This document shows positions 43,802 through 52,675 of a stretch of 64,000 nt of DNA, one piece after another (position 1 is the first letter of the stretch; each line of letters opens with the position of its first letter). The notes beneath the pieces were generated by a model, which saw only the letters and a program-made list of their open reading frames with translations, had not been told where the DNA came from and made no database searches. The position numbers and the translations under genes are program-made. This DNA comes from Undibacterium_A arcticum (lineage in GTDB: Bacteria > Pseudomonadota > Gammaproteobacteria > Burkholderiales > Burkholderiaceae_D). Location: the NCBI RefSeq assembly GCF_042660705.1, contig NZ_JBHSUQ010000001.1; one strand, 5' to 3'.

Positions 43802-44224
43802 TTACTGCTTCCGACGCAATCTCTGGATCGCAGCCAACTGCGCGATGGCGACCGCAAATTCCGCTTGCGCCTTGGCGTAGTCGATCTTCGATTCCTTGTT
43901 GACCAGCGATTCTTCCGCCAGTCGCTTTGCTTCGGTGGCCTTGGCTTCGTCCAGATCCTTGCCGCGGATCGCGGTGTCGGCCAGAACGGTGACCAAATTC
44001 GGCTGCACTTCGAGGATACCGCCGGCGACGAAGACGAATTCCTCTTCGGCCTGACCGGCCACCTTGATGCGCACCGCACCCGGCCTGATACGGGTGATCA
44101 GCGGCGTGTGCTGCGGATAGATCCCGAGCTCGCCCACTTCACCCGGCAACGCGACGAATTCGGCCTCACCGGAAAAGATCTGCTCTTCGGCGGAGACCAC
44201 GTCAACGTGAATAGTGTGTGCCAT
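43802..44224 (-). CDS. atpC: F1Fo ATP synthase epsilon subunit
   Basis: The 140-residue protein has the N-terminal beta-sandwich (His-Val-Asp-Val-Val-Ser-Ala-Glu; Gly-Glu-Ala-Glu-Phe; Gly-Glu-Val-Gly-Glu-Leu-Gly-Ile-Tyr-Pro) and a C-terminal helical hairpin ending in basic residues. Epsilon is part of the rotor, couples gamma to the c-ring and restrains ATP hydrolysis. It is the last gene of the operon, separated from atpD by a palindromic repeat at 44264-44362. Confidence 0.96.
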   Translation of the reverse strand: MAHTIHVDVVSAEEQIFSGEAEFVALPGEVGELGIYPQHTPLITRIRPGAVRIKVAGQAEEEFVFVAGGILEVQPNLVTVLADTAIRGKDLDEAKATEAKRLAEESLVNKESKIDYAKAQAEFAVAIAQLAAIQRLRRKQ

Positions 44225-44263
44225 GTTTGAACCTTCTTTGTTCGTCAGATCCAGAACCGCTTG

Positions 44264-44362
44264 CCGCCCTCCCTTTCAAGCGGAGGGTTGGGATGGGGAG
44301 GGGTCACTCGCTTGCTGCTGCAACCCGTCCGCCACCTGACCTCCCCCTTGAAGGGAGAGGAA
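44264..44362. repeat. palindromic repeat between atpD and atpC
   Basis: CCCTCCCTTTCAAGCGGAGGG at one end is complementary to the C-rich/G-rich motif at the other, giving a hairpin of about 100 bases in the mRNA. It resembles the repeat at 45811-45910 and the cores of the elements at 21120 and 28205. Confidence 0.75.
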
Positions 44363-44371
44363 CCGCGACGA

Positions 44372-45772
44372 TCAGTTCAGCTTCTTCGCTTTTTCGATCG
44401 CTTCTTCGATCGTGCCCACCATGTAGAACGCCTGTTCCGGCAGGTGATCGAGTTCGCCCGATGCGATCATCTTGAAGCCCTTGATCGTATCTTTCAGCGA
44501 CACGTATTTACCTGGCGCGCCGGTAAACACTTCAGCGACGTGGAACGGCTGCGACAGGAAACGCTGCATCTTACGGGCGCGTGCCACCAGCAGCTTGTCT
44601 TCCGGTGCCAGTTCGTCCATCCCCAGAATCGCGATAATGTCGCGCAATTCCTTGTAGCGCTGCAGCGTACCCTGCACCGCACGGGCGGTCTCGTAGTGTT
44701 CCTGGCCCACCACCAGCGGATCGAGCTGACGCGAGGTCGAATCGAGCGGATCAACCGCAGGATAGATACCGAGCGAGGCGATGTCACGCGACAGCACGAC
44801 GGTCGAATCCAAGTGCGCAAAGGTGGTTGCCGGCGACGGATCGGTCAAGTCATCGGCTGGCACATACACTGCCTGGATCGAGGTGATCGAACCGGTCTTG
44901 GTCGAGGTGATGCGCTCTTGCAGACGGCCCATCTCTTCGGCCAGCGTCGGCTGGTAACCCACCGCCGATGGCATACGACCCAGCAGCGCCGACACTTCGG
45001 TACCGGCCAGCGTGAAGCGGTAGATGTTGTCGACGAAGAACAGCACGTCCTTGCCTTCGTCACGGAAGCTTTCCGCGATCGTCAGGCCGGTCAGCGCGAC
45101 GCGCAGACGGTTGCCTGGCGGCTCGTTCATCTGACCGTAGACCATCGCCACCTTGGAGTTCTCCGGGTGTTCCAGATCGACCACCTTGGCATCGGCCATC
45201 TCGTGGTAGAAGTCGTTACCCTCACGAGTACGCTCACCCACGCCGGCGAACACGGACAGGCCGCTGTGGGCCTTGGCGATGTTGTTGATCAGTTCCATCA
45301 TGTTGACGGTCTTGCCGACCCCGGCGCCGCCGAACAGGCCGACCTTACCGCCCTTGGCGAACGGGCAAACCAGGTCGATCACCTTGATGCCGGTTTCCAG
45401 CAGGTCCTGCGATGGCGACAGATCGTCATACACAGGCGCCTTGCGGTGGATCGAAGCGGTCTGCTCGTGACTGACCGGACCGCATTCGTCGATCGGATTA
45501 CCCAGCACGTCCATGATGCGACCCAGGGTCGCCTTGCCGACCGGCACCCGGATCGGGTTGCCGGTGTTCTGGATCACCATGCCGCGACGCAGACCGTCGG
45601 AGGTGCCCAGCGCAATGGTACGGACAATCCCGTCGCCCAGCTGCTGCTGTACTTCCAGCGTCAGTTCGGAGCCTGCCATCTTCAACGCATCGTATATCTT
45701 TGGCATCGCATTGCGTGGGAACTCTACGTCCACCACGGCGCCGATACACTGAACGATTTTGCCATCAGCCAT
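44372..45772 (-). CDS. atpD: F1Fo ATP synthase beta subunit
   Basis: The 466-residue protein has Walker A Gly-Gly-Ala-Gly-Val-Gly-Lys-Thr, the catalytic Glu in Gly-Val-Gly-Glu-Arg-Thr-Arg-Glu-Gly and a Walker B strand ending Leu-Phe-Phe-Val-Asp. It holds the three catalytic sites of F1. The ATG at 45772 (Met-Ala-Asp-Gly-Lys) is chosen; an in-frame upstream extension to 45826 enters the intergenic repeat. Confidence 0.98.
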   Translation of the reverse strand: MADGKIVQCIGAVVDVEFPRNAMPKIYDALKMAGSELTLEVQQQLGDGIVRTIALGTSDGLRRGMVIQNTGNPIRVPVGKATLGRIMDVLGNPIDECGPVSHEQTASIHRKAPVYDDLSPSQDLLETGIKVIDLVCPFAKGGKVGLFGGAGVGKTVNMMELINNIAKAHSGLSVFAGVGERTREGNDFYHEMADAKVVDLEHPENSKVAMVYGQMNEPPGNRLRVALTGLTIAESFRDEGKDVLFFVDNIYRFTLAGTEVSALLGRMPSAVGYQPTLAEEMGRLQERITSTKTGSITSIQAVYVPADDLTDPSPATTFAHLDSTVVLSRDIASLGIYPAVDPLDSTSRQLDPLVVGQEHYETARAVQGTLQRYKELRDIIAILGMDELAPEDKLLVARARKMQRFLSQPFHVAEVFTGAPGKYVSLKDTIKGFKMIASGELDHLPEQAFYMVGTIEEAIEKAKKLN

Positions 45773-45810
45773 TTTCGTTCCTTCAATAGTTAATTTAGAT
45801 TCTCTATTCA

Positions 45811-45910
45811 GCTCCCTCCCTTTCAAGGGGAGGGTTGGGGTGGGGATGGATCGGAAGCTAACGCTGGCAACCCATCCCCACCTAACCTCCCCCTTTGAAG
45901 GGGGAGGAAC
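45811..45910. repeat. palindromic repeat between atpG and atpD
   Basis: Two arms, CTCCCTCCCTTTCAAGGGG and its near complement 80 bases later, flank a unique core. It is nearly the same structure as the repeat after atpD. Confidence 0.75.
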
Positions 45911-45926
45911 CGACTATTTGGTTCAA

Positions 45927-46796
45927 TTAAACCGCAGCCGCACCGGCGACGATCTCGGACAGTTCTTTGGTAATCGCGGCCTGGCGGGTCTTGTTATAGA
46001 TCAGCTTCAGTTCACCAATCACGTTCCCGGCATTGTCGGAAGCTGACTTCATCGCCACCATCCGCGCCGATTGCTCGGATGCCAGATTTTCGGCCACGGA
46101 CTGGTAGATCAGCGCCTCGACATAACGCACCAGCAACTCGTCGATCACCACCTGCGCTTCCGGCTCGTAGATGTAGTCCCACGCATGGGTGCCGGCATCA
46201 GCCTGCATGCGCTCGGACGACAGCGGCAGCAGTTGCTCGATGGTCGGTTCCTGTTTCATCGTGTTGATGAACTTGGTGTACACCAGGTAGACCGCGTCGA
46301 GCTTGGCTTCCTGGTAAGCGTCGAGCAGGACCTTGACCGGTCCGATCAACTTTTCCAGGTGCGGCGCGTCGCCCAGATGGGTCGCATGCGACACCACCTT
46401 GGCGCCGATCCGGTTCAGGAAACCGAAGCCCTTGTTGCCAAAAGCGACTGCTTCGACCTTGATGCCCTGGCCTTCCAGTTCCTTCAGCTTGCCGGTCATC
46501 AGGCGCAACGCGTTGGTGTTGAGACCACCGCACAGGCCCTTGTCAGTCGTGACCACGATAATGCCGACCGTCTTGGCCAGATCCTGCTTCACCAGGAACG
46601 GATGCGAGTATTCCGAGTTGGCTTGCGCCAGGTGCGAGGTGATGTTGCGAATCTTGTCACTGTAGGGACGGGCGGCCCGCATCCGCTCCTGCGCCTTGCG
46701 CATTTTGGATGCGGCGACCATTTCCATCGCCTTGGTGATCTTCTTCGTATTTTCTACGCTCTTGATCTTGCCACGTATCTCTTTGCCTACTGCCAT
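45927..46796 (-). CDS. atpG: F1Fo ATP synthase gamma subunit
   Basis: The 289-residue protein begins Gly-Lys-Glu-Ile-Arg-Gly-Lys-Ile-Lys-Ser-Val-Glu-Asn-Thr and has Thr-Asp-Lys-Gly-Leu-Cys-Gly-Gly-Leu-Asn in the central domain and Tyr-Asn-Lys-Thr-Arg-Gln-Ala-Ala-Ile-Thr near the C terminus, all diagnostic of gamma. It is the central rotating shaft of F1. It lies between atpA and atpD, the standard order. Confidence 0.97.
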   Translation of the reverse strand: MAVGKEIRGKIKSVENTKKITKAMEMVAASKMRKAQERMRAARPYSDKIRNITSHLAQANSEYSHPFLVKQDLAKTVGIIVVTTDKGLCGGLNTNALRLMTGKLKELEGQGIKVEAVAFGNKGFGFLNRIGAKVVSHATHLGDAPHLEKLIGPVKVLLDAYQEAKLDAVYLVYTKFINTMKQEPTIEQLLPLSSERMQADAGTHAWDYIYEPEAQVVIDELLVRYVEALIYQSVAENLASEQSARMVAMKSASDNAGNVIGELKLIYNKTRQAAITKELSEIVAGAAAV

Positions 46797-46839
46797 GAGT
46801 CCTTACTCCTTCTGCTCTGTTCAAGCTTGATAGCCAAGC

Positions 46840-48381
46840 TTAAAATGCGCCGGATTTCTTGAATTCAGCAACTGCGGCAGCCAGCGCAACTTCGCCGTCC
46901 TTGTCGAGTTGTTTGCTTTCTTCGATCTTTTGCAACAGGGCAGCCTGCTTGGTCTTCATGAAACTGTGCAGAGCGGCTTCGAACGGCAATACCTTCTTGA
47001 CTTCGATATCGTCCAGATAGCCCTTGTTGACGGCGAACAGCGAGACCGCCATCAGCGAAATCGGCAACGGCGCGTATTGCGCCTGCTTCAGCAATTCGGT
47101 CACGCGAGCACCGCGGTCGAGCTGCTTGCGGGTCGATTCATCGAGGTCGGAAGCGAACTGTGCGAACGCAGCCAATTCACGATACTGCGCCAGATCGGTA
47201 CGGATACCGCCGGACAGGTTCTTGATGACCTTGGTCTGGGCCGCACCACCGACGCGCGAGACCGAGATACCGGCGTTGATCGCAGGACGGATACCGGCGT
47301 TGAACAGCGAAGTTTCCAGGAAGATCTGACCGTCGGTAATCGAAATCACGTTGGTCGGAACGAAGGCGGAGACGTCACCGGCTTGGGTTTCGATGATCGG
47401 CAATGCGGTCAGCGAACCGGTCTTGCCCTTGACTTCACCCTTGGTGAAGGCTTCGACGTAATCCGGGTTGACGCGTGCGGCGCGCTCCAGCAGACGCGAG
47501 TGCAGGTAGAACACGTCGCCGGGATAAGCTTCACGGCCTGGTGGACGGCGCAACAGCAGCGACACCTGACGGTAGGCCACCGCTTGCTTGGACAGATCGT
47601 CGTACACGATCAGCGCGTCTTCGCCGCGATCGCGGAAGTATTCGCCCATCGCGCAGCCGGAGTAAGGCGACACGTATTGCATCGCGGCCGATTCGGACGC
47701 CGACGCTGCCACCACGATGGTGTATTCCATCGCGCCGTGGGCTTCCAGCGAACGCACGATATTCTTGATCGACGACGCCTTCTGACCGATAGCGACGTAG
47801 ATACAGACCACGTCCTGGCCTTTTTGATTGATGATCGCATCGATCGCGACCGCGGTCTTGCCGGTCTGGCGGTCGCCGATGATCAGTTCGCGTTGACCGC
47901 GGCCGATTGGCACCATGGCATCGATCGACTTGATACCGGTCTGCATCGGCTGCGATACCGATTGACGCGCGATCACGCCTGGCGCGATCTTTTCGATCGG
48001 GGCCGACAGCTTGGCGTTGACCGGGCCCTTGCCGTCGATCGGCTGACCGAGCGCATTGACCACGCGCCCTTTCAGTTCGGGACCGATTGGCACTTCCAGG
48101 ATGCGGCCGGTGCATTTGACCGTGTCGCCTTCCGAGATGTGCTCGTAGTCACCCAGAATCACGGAACCGACCGAGTCACGCTCGAGGTTCAGCGCGAGGC
48201 CGAAGGTGTTGCCTGGAAATTCCAGCATCTCGCCCTGCATGACGTCGGACAGACCGTGAATGCGGCAGATACCGTCGGACACGGAGATGACCGTGCCTTG
48301 ATTGCGGACCTCAGCGGTGTCGCCAAGGCCTTGGATCCGGCTCTTGATCAGTTCGCTGATTTCAGATGCGTTGAGTTGCAT
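46840..48381 (-). CDS. atpA: F1Fo ATP synthase alpha subunit
   Basis: The 513-residue protein has the Walker A sequence Gly-Asp-Arg-Gln-Thr-Gly-Lys-Thr with the Gln typical of the non-catalytic alpha subunit, and Pro-Ala-Ile-Asn-Ala-Gly-Ile-Ser-Val-Ser-Arg-Val-Gly in the C-terminal part. Three alpha subunits alternate with beta in the F1 head. Length and order are standard. Confidence 0.98.
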   Translation of the reverse strand: MQLNASEISELIKSRIQGLGDTAEVRNQGTVISVSDGICRIHGLSDVMQGEMLEFPGNTFGLALNLERDSVGSVILGDYEHISEGDTVKCTGRILEVPIGPELKGRVVNALGQPIDGKGPVNAKLSAPIEKIAPGVIARQSVSQPMQTGIKSIDAMVPIGRGQRELIIGDRQTGKTAVAIDAIINQKGQDVVCIYVAIGQKASSIKNIVRSLEAHGAMEYTIVVAASASESAAMQYVSPYSGCAMGEYFRDRGEDALIVYDDLSKQAVAYRQVSLLLRRPPGREAYPGDVFYLHSRLLERAARVNPDYVEAFTKGEVKGKTGSLTALPIIETQAGDVSAFVPTNVISITDGQIFLETSLFNAGIRPAINAGISVSRVGGAAQTKVIKNLSGGIRTDLAQYRELAAFAQFASDLDESTRKQLDRGARVTELLKQAQYAPLPISLMAVSLFAVNKGYLDDIEVKKVLPFEAALHSFMKTKQAALLQKIEESKQLDKDGEVALAAAVAEFKKSGAF

Positions 48382-48445
48382 AGTAACTCCTAAAAATATT
48401 CTCTCTACTTGCGCCGGCGGCTCGGGCCACCGGCGCAGGACCAGG

Positions 48446-48991
48446 TTACGCCGCTAACGCAACATGCATCTGTTGCAGCCTGGCGCGCACCGAAGTGTCG
48501 AGCACTTCGTCACCGACGACCACGCGCACGCCACCGATCAGCGAACCGTCGACGGTCACCGTTGGATGCAGCTTGCGGCCAAATTTCTTTTCCAGCGTCG
48601 CGACCAATTCCTGCAGCTGCGCGTCGGTCAGCGGGAATGCGCTGACGATCGCGACGTCGGCTGCGCCTTCCAGGGCATTTTTCAATACCTCGAATTGCGC
48701 GGCGATTTCCGGCAACAGGGCCAGGCGGCCGTTTTCGACCAGCATGCGGACGAAGTTTTTGGCTTCGTCGTTGACTGGCGATTTCAGCGCGGACAGGACG
48801 GTATCGACCACCAATTGATCCGGCACTTTCGGATTGTCGGCCAGCGCCTTGAGGTCAGGGTTGACCGCAACTTGCGCCATTTCCGACACCAGGTCGGACC
48901 AGGCCGCGAGGTGCGCCGGTGCGTTACCGGACTGCGCCACACGGAACAAAGCTTCTGCGTAAGGGCGAGCAATCGTTGCGAGTTCAGCCAT
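48446..48991 (-). CDS. atpH: F1Fo ATP synthase delta subunit
   Basis: The 181-residue protein begins Met-Ala-Glu-Leu-Ala-Thr-Ile-Ala-Arg-Pro-Tyr-Ala-Glu-Ala-Leu-Phe, the typical start of delta, and ends with Gly-Gly-Val-Arg-Val...Asp-Thr-Ser-Val-Arg-Ala-Arg-Leu. It joins the peripheral stalk to the top of F1. The gap to atpF is two bases, so the two genes are translationally linked. Confidence 0.96.
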   Translation of the reverse strand: MAELATIARPYAEALFRVAQSGNAPAHLAAWSDLVSEMAQVAVNPDLKALADNPKVPDQLVVDTVLSALKSPVNDEAKNFVRMLVENGRLALLPEIAAQFEVLKNALEGAADVAIVSAFPLTDAQLQELVATLEKKFGRKLHPTVTVDGSLIGGVRVVVGDEVLDTSVRARLQQMHVALAA

Positions 48992-48993
48992 GA

Positions 48994-49464
48994 TTACAGC
49001 TCTGTTTTCAGTTGGTTCAGCAAACCGGCGTGAGCCGCAGCGTCGACTTCGCGCTTCAGGATCTGCTCGGCACCCTTGACTGCGAGCGTCGCAACCTGGC
49101 CGCGCAGTTCTTCACGCGCTTTGTTAACTTGCTGCTCGGCATCCGCCTTGGCAGCGGCGATGATGCGCGCTGCTTCGTCGGAAGCGGTTTTCTTGGCATC
49201 GTCGATGATGCCGGCGGCGCGCTTGTCGGCTTCGCCGATACGGCGCTGGCCTTCATCGCGGGCACCGGCCAGTTCAGCCTGCACGCGCTTTTCAGCGGCA
49301 GCCATCTCTGCCCTGCCACGATCGGCTGCGGCCAATCCGTCCGCGATCTTCTTGGCGCGCTCGTCGAGCGCGTTCATCAGTGGTGGCCAGATGAATTTCA
49401 TCGTAAAGAGCGCCAGCACGAAGAAGACCACAAACTGCGCACCTAATGTTGCGTTTAAGTTCAC
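48994..49464 (-). CDS. atpF: F1Fo ATP synthase b subunit
   Basis: The 156-residue protein has one N-terminal membrane helix (Ala-Gln-Phe-Val-Val-Phe-Phe-Val-Leu-Ala) followed by a long Ala-, Glu- and Lys-rich helix with heptad spacing. This is the peripheral stalk that holds the stator together. It is 80 bases after atpE, which gives room for separate ribosome loading. Confidence 0.96.
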   Translation of the reverse strand: MNLNATLGAQFVVFFVLALFTMKFIWPPLMNALDERAKKIADGLAAADRGRAEMAAAEKRVQAELAGARDEGQRRIGEADKRAAGIIDDAKKTASDEAARIIAAAKADAEQQVNKAREELRGQVATLAVKGAEQILKREVDAAAHAGLLNQLKTEL

Positions 49465-49544
49465 GGTAATTCCTTTTCAGAATGAGCTGCCTGGTATCGC
49501 TGACTCAAGCGTCAGCGATCGTTGCAGCAGAGACACAAGGCTAA

Positions 49545-49790
49545 TTACTTGGCAATGAACGGATTCGCGAATGCAAACAACATGGCAATACCAACACCGA
49601 TCAGGAACGCAGCGTCAATCAGACCCGCCAGCAGGAACATTTTGGTTTGCAGCGTGTTCATCAGTTCCGGTTGACGTGCAGAGGCTTCCAGATATTTGCC
49701 GCCCATCAGTGCGATTCCGATACATGCGCCGATCGCGCCCAGACCAATAATCAAACCACACGCCAAAGCTACAAATGAGAGGTCAGTCAT
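49545..49790 (-). CDS. atpE: F1Fo ATP synthase c subunit (proton ring)
   Basis: The 81-residue, two-helix protein has the glycine-rich first helix and the ion-binding acid D59 in Ala-Gly-Leu-Ile-Asp-Ala-Ala-Phe. The acid is Asp and I do not see the Gln and Glu/Ser set used by sodium-type rings, so it should be proton driven. The conserved loop Ala-Arg-Gln-Pro-Glu contacts gamma and epsilon. Confidence 0.97.
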   Translation of the reverse strand: MTDLSFVALACGLIIGLGAIGACIGIALMGGKYLEASARQPELMNTLQTKMFLLAGLIDAAFLIGVGIAMLFAFANPFIAK

Positions 49791-49890
49791 GACAATTCCT
49801 TAAGGTTAAATATCAAAAAAATAAATAAAAAAACACGCTACTACCATTACTGCAATTTCAAAACTTGTACTGTTGGTGCGCCTAGTGCAA

Positions 49891-50715
49891 TTAGTGAGAT
49901 TCGTGCGCCTGACCGATGTAGACCAGGGTCAGCATCATGAAAATGAAGGCTTGCAACAACACGATCAGGATGTGGAAGATTGCCCACATCGAACCGGCCA
50001 CCACGTGACCGACGAAACCGAAAGCGGTGGCGGCCGAACCGAGCAGCGCGATCAGCAGGAACAGCAATTCACCTGCGTACATGTTGCCCCACAGTCGCAT
50101 ACCCAGCGATACGGTACGAGCGATGTATTCAATGACGTTCAACAAAACATTAAATGGCAGCAGATAGATGCCGAAAGGCGCTGCGCATAACTCATGTAAC
50201 CAGCCGCCCAAACCCTTGATTTTGACGTTGTAGTAGAGCACCAGAGCCAACATGCCTAACGCAATACCCATGGTGCCGTTCAGGTCGGCCGTCGGCACCA
50301 CGCGATGGTGCGAAATCACGCCGTCCAGACCTACCGCGCGGAACAGCGCCGCGAACATGTCGACCGGCAGGAAGTCGAGCGAGTTCATCAGGGCGACCCA
50401 GATGAACACGGTCAGTGCCAGCGGCGCGATGAAGCTGCGGTCGCCGTGCGCGATGATCGCCTTGGACTGGTCTTCGACCATTTCCACGATCATTTCGACA
50501 AACGACTGGAAGCGGCCCGGCACGCCGGCGGTGGCCTTGCGCGCCGCGATATACATCAGCAGGCAGCCGAGCACGCCGGCAAACACGGACCAGAAAATGG
50601 TATCCATGTTCCAGACCGAGAAATCGACGATCTTGTCCTGGTGATGGGTCGAGAAATGGCCCAGATGATGGACGATATATTCTGACGGGGTCGGGGCTAA
50701 CGTTTCTGCGCTCAT
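49891..50715 (-). CDS. atpB: F1Fo ATP synthase a subunit
   Basis: The 274-residue membrane protein has five to six helices with the essential Arg in Ser-Leu-Gly-Met-Arg-Leu-Trp-Gly-Asn-Met and a late Gln-Ala-Phe-Ile-Phe-Met helix. It forms the two half-channels through which protons reach the c-ring. Its ATG overlaps the inferred stop of atpI (ATGA). Confidence 0.97.
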   Translation of the reverse strand: MSAETLAPTPSEYIVHHLGHFSTHHQDKIVDFSVWNMDTIFWSVFAGVLGCLLMYIAARKATAGVPGRFQSFVEMIVEMVEDQSKAIIAHGDRSFIAPLALTVFIWVALMNSLDFLPVDMFAALFRAVGLDGVISHHRVVPTADLNGTMGIALGMLALVLYYNVKIKGLGGWLHELCAAPFGIYLLPFNVLLNVIEYIARTVSLGMRLWGNMYAGELLFLLIALLGSAATAFGFVGHVVAGSMWAIFHILIVLLQAFIFMMLTLVYIGQAHESH

Positions 50716-51055
50716 GGTCGATGTCTAAACAATAAGATGATGTAACTTTGAGTACCACGATGAACGCGACGATAAACGCCGGCCAGTTCAACTCGCGATA
50801 CAACCACACGACCGCTCCCATCAGCGCAATCGTTAGTGCAATCTTGAAAAACTCACCGAAGAAAAAGGTCATCGGTGTGGCGCCGCCCGGTTTGCGTGTT
50901 CCAGCAAACAGGCGCAGCGCGAAAAAGGCATTCGGAACCGCACAACACGCACCACCGAGTAGCGCGGAACAAAATCCTGGGATACCGGCGATCAGGCCGG
51001 CGATGCATGCAACGACGACGGTAGTCGCGAGTTGCAAGAGGACGATGCGCAGCAT
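50712..51055 (-). CDS. atpI: ATP synthase assembly protein AtpI, frameshifted near its end
   Basis: The protein has four hydrophobic helices, starting Met-Leu-Arg-Ile-Val-Leu-Leu-Gln-Leu and including Gly-Gly-Ala-Cys-Cys-Ala-Val-Pro-Asn-Ala-Phe-Phe-Ala, typical of AtpI, which helps c-ring assembly. As read, its frame runs on through atpB in the wrong phase. One extra T near 50742-50746 would give a C terminus ending Leu-Leu-Phe-Arg-His-Arg-Pro and a stop that overlaps the atpB start, the usual arrangement, with about 114 residues. A TTG start at 51106 is also possible. Confidence 0.82.
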
Positions 51056-51217
51056 ACCACCCCAATGTCGTGCAAACCGCGCGATCTGACGACGAACGCG
51101 GCGCAATTTCGGAAACCACGGGATTATAAGGGTTAGCCGCAGTCGGCGTCAAACGCTTGCTGGACTGCAAACAACAGTGCCCCGGTCTGGTGCGACCGGT
51201 TGGGCGGGGGAACGGGC

Positions 51218-51790
51218 TTAGTCGGCAGCCAGGCTCGCCAGCCAGGCCTTGCCCTGCGGCCAGTCGCCGAGGCCGCTTGCGGCGTTGATATGGCCGTGCG
51301 GTCCGATGTCGTGGAATTCTGCGCCCCAGCCGGCGGCCCGGGCTTGCGCCGTTGATAATTCGCACCATGGATCGTCGCTGGACGCGACCACGATGGTTCG
51401 AAACGGCAGCCGGCCGCGCGGCATCGGTGCAAAACCATGCACAAAGTCGGGGAAGTCGGCGCGCTCGACGTCGGCCGGCGCCACCAGCAGCGCGCCCTTG
51501 AGCCTGGCTGCGGCCGCGGGGTGCTGGCTGGCCCAGTGCACCACCAGCGCGCAACCGAGGCTGTGCGCGGCCAGCACCACCGCTCCTTCGGCGCTGGCGT
51601 CATTGATTGCGGCGTCGAGTGTCGCCAGCCAATCGGCGCGGCGCGGCTCCATCCAGTCCCGCTGCACCACCCGGCGCGCATGCGGCAAACTGGTATCCCA
51701 CAGCGATTGCCAATGGTCGTCGTCGGAGTCGAACAAGCCGGGCAGGATCAGGATAGCGGGCGCGGTGGCCGTGGGATTGGCGGGCGGCAT
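51218..51790 (-). CDS. RBBP9/YdeN-type alpha/beta hydrolase
   Basis: The 190-residue protein has Leu-Pro-Gly-Leu-Phe-Asp-Ser-Asp-Asp-Asp-His-Trp at the start, the nucleophile in Ala-His-Ser-Leu-Gly-Cys, the acid in Val-Ala-Ser-Ser-Asp-Asp-Pro and the His in Gly-Pro-His-Gly-His-Ile-Asn-Ala. The order and spacing match the small RBBP9 serine hydrolases. The natural substrate is unknown. It is on the same strand as its neighbours but separated from atpI by more than 160 bases. Confidence 0.88.
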   Translation of the reverse strand: MPPANPTATAPAILILPGLFDSDDDHWQSLWDTSLPHARRVVQRDWMEPRRADWLATLDAAINDASAEGAVVLAAHSLGCALVVHWASQHPAAAARLKGALLVAPADVERADFPDFVHGFAPMPRGRLPFRTIVVASSDDPWCELSTAQARAAGWGAEFHDIGPHGHINAASGLGDWPQGKAWLASLAAD

Positions 51791-51814
51791 AATGAATGAG
51801 GCAGGATGATGAGT

Positions 51815-52588
51815 TCAGGTTGGCTTGCGCATCGGATAAGTATTACATACATGGACGAAACCGCGCCGCTCCAGAATCGGCCGGCTCATCGGCGACGCAT
51901 CGACGGCAAAGAACGGAATCCCGCGCTGCGCTGCGTGCGCCAATCGGGCGTCGAACAGTCGGGCGTAAATGCCCTGCTGCCGCATCTCCGGCAGCACCGC
52001 GCCGCCGTGCAGTTCGGCATAGCGCGAACCGGGCGGCAGGTCGAGCCAGCCGCTGCCGACCGGGCGCGCGCCGTGATAGGCGCAGTACAGTGCGAACTGG
52101 TCCGACTGCTGCGCGAGCGTGTCGGTCAATTGATCCAGCAACCACGGAAACGGCTGCTGCCAGACTTGTTCCTGGATTGCCACGATGTCGCGCAGGCCGG
52201 CGATATCGACGACCCGGCGCACGCTCACGGCGGCGGCACTGATGGTTGGCGCGACGAATTGCGGATCGATCGGAAACACCATGAACCCTTCGTCTGGCCC
52301 GGCGCAAAAGCCTTCGGCCTCCAGCAAGCCGCGCAATCCGGCCGGTTGATCCAGCGCGTAAACCTTCCATTCGAAGCGCTGCGCCAGTGCAGCGAAATGG
52401 CTGGGCTGCGCGCGGATCTGCGCCAACTCTTCACCGCCCGGCAGGCTGGCAAACGTGACGAAGCCTTCCATGTCAGGCCGCAGCGCGGTGTAGCGGGTCA
52501 GGTGCGGCCCGCTCTCGAGCGTGAATCCGTCGAGCGGACGGCGGCATCGATCGGCCGCGAAATCGGCGTAAATCTCGAACGGCGTCAT
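51815..52588 (-). CDS. GNAT-family N-acetyltransferase
   Basis: The protein is 257 residues from ATG 52588, with a divergent N-terminal half and a C-terminal GNAT domain. The latter includes Ala-Glu-Leu-His-Gly-Gly-Ala-Val-Leu-Pro-Glu-Met-Arg-Gln-Gln-Gly-Ile-Tyr, the acetyl-CoA loop, and a final Arg-Arg-Gly-Phe. The target is unknown. It stops 24 bases before the hydrolase gene starts, so the two are probably co-transcribed. Confidence 0.83.
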   Translation of the reverse strand: MTPFEIYADFAADRCRRPLDGFTLESGPHLTRYTALRPDMEGFVTFASLPGGEELAQIRAQPSHFAALAQRFEWKVYALDQPAGLRGLLEAEGFCAGPDEGFMVFPIDPQFVAPTISAAAVSVRRVVDIAGLRDIVAIQEQVWQQPFPWLLDQLTDTLAQQSDQFALYCAYHGARPVGSGWLDLPPGSRYAELHGGAVLPEMRQQGIYARLFDARLAHAAQRGIPFFAVDASPMSRPILERRGFVHVCNTYPMRKPT

Positions 52589-52675
52589 TTGCCGCGCTTG
52601 CAACAGACCGATCTGTTCGTCGCCTTCATCGACTGCTTCGCAATGATGTCAATAGGTTTATTAATATACTGAACA

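Noticed and set aside
46909..48393. 494-codon open frame on the plus strand
   Set aside because: Antisense to atpA; composition is that of a shadow frame and no ribosome site or motif is present.
50192..51106. 304-residue AtpI fused into atpB
   Set aside because: The extra part is atpB read out of phase after a probable one-base loss; AtpI should end at the atpB start.
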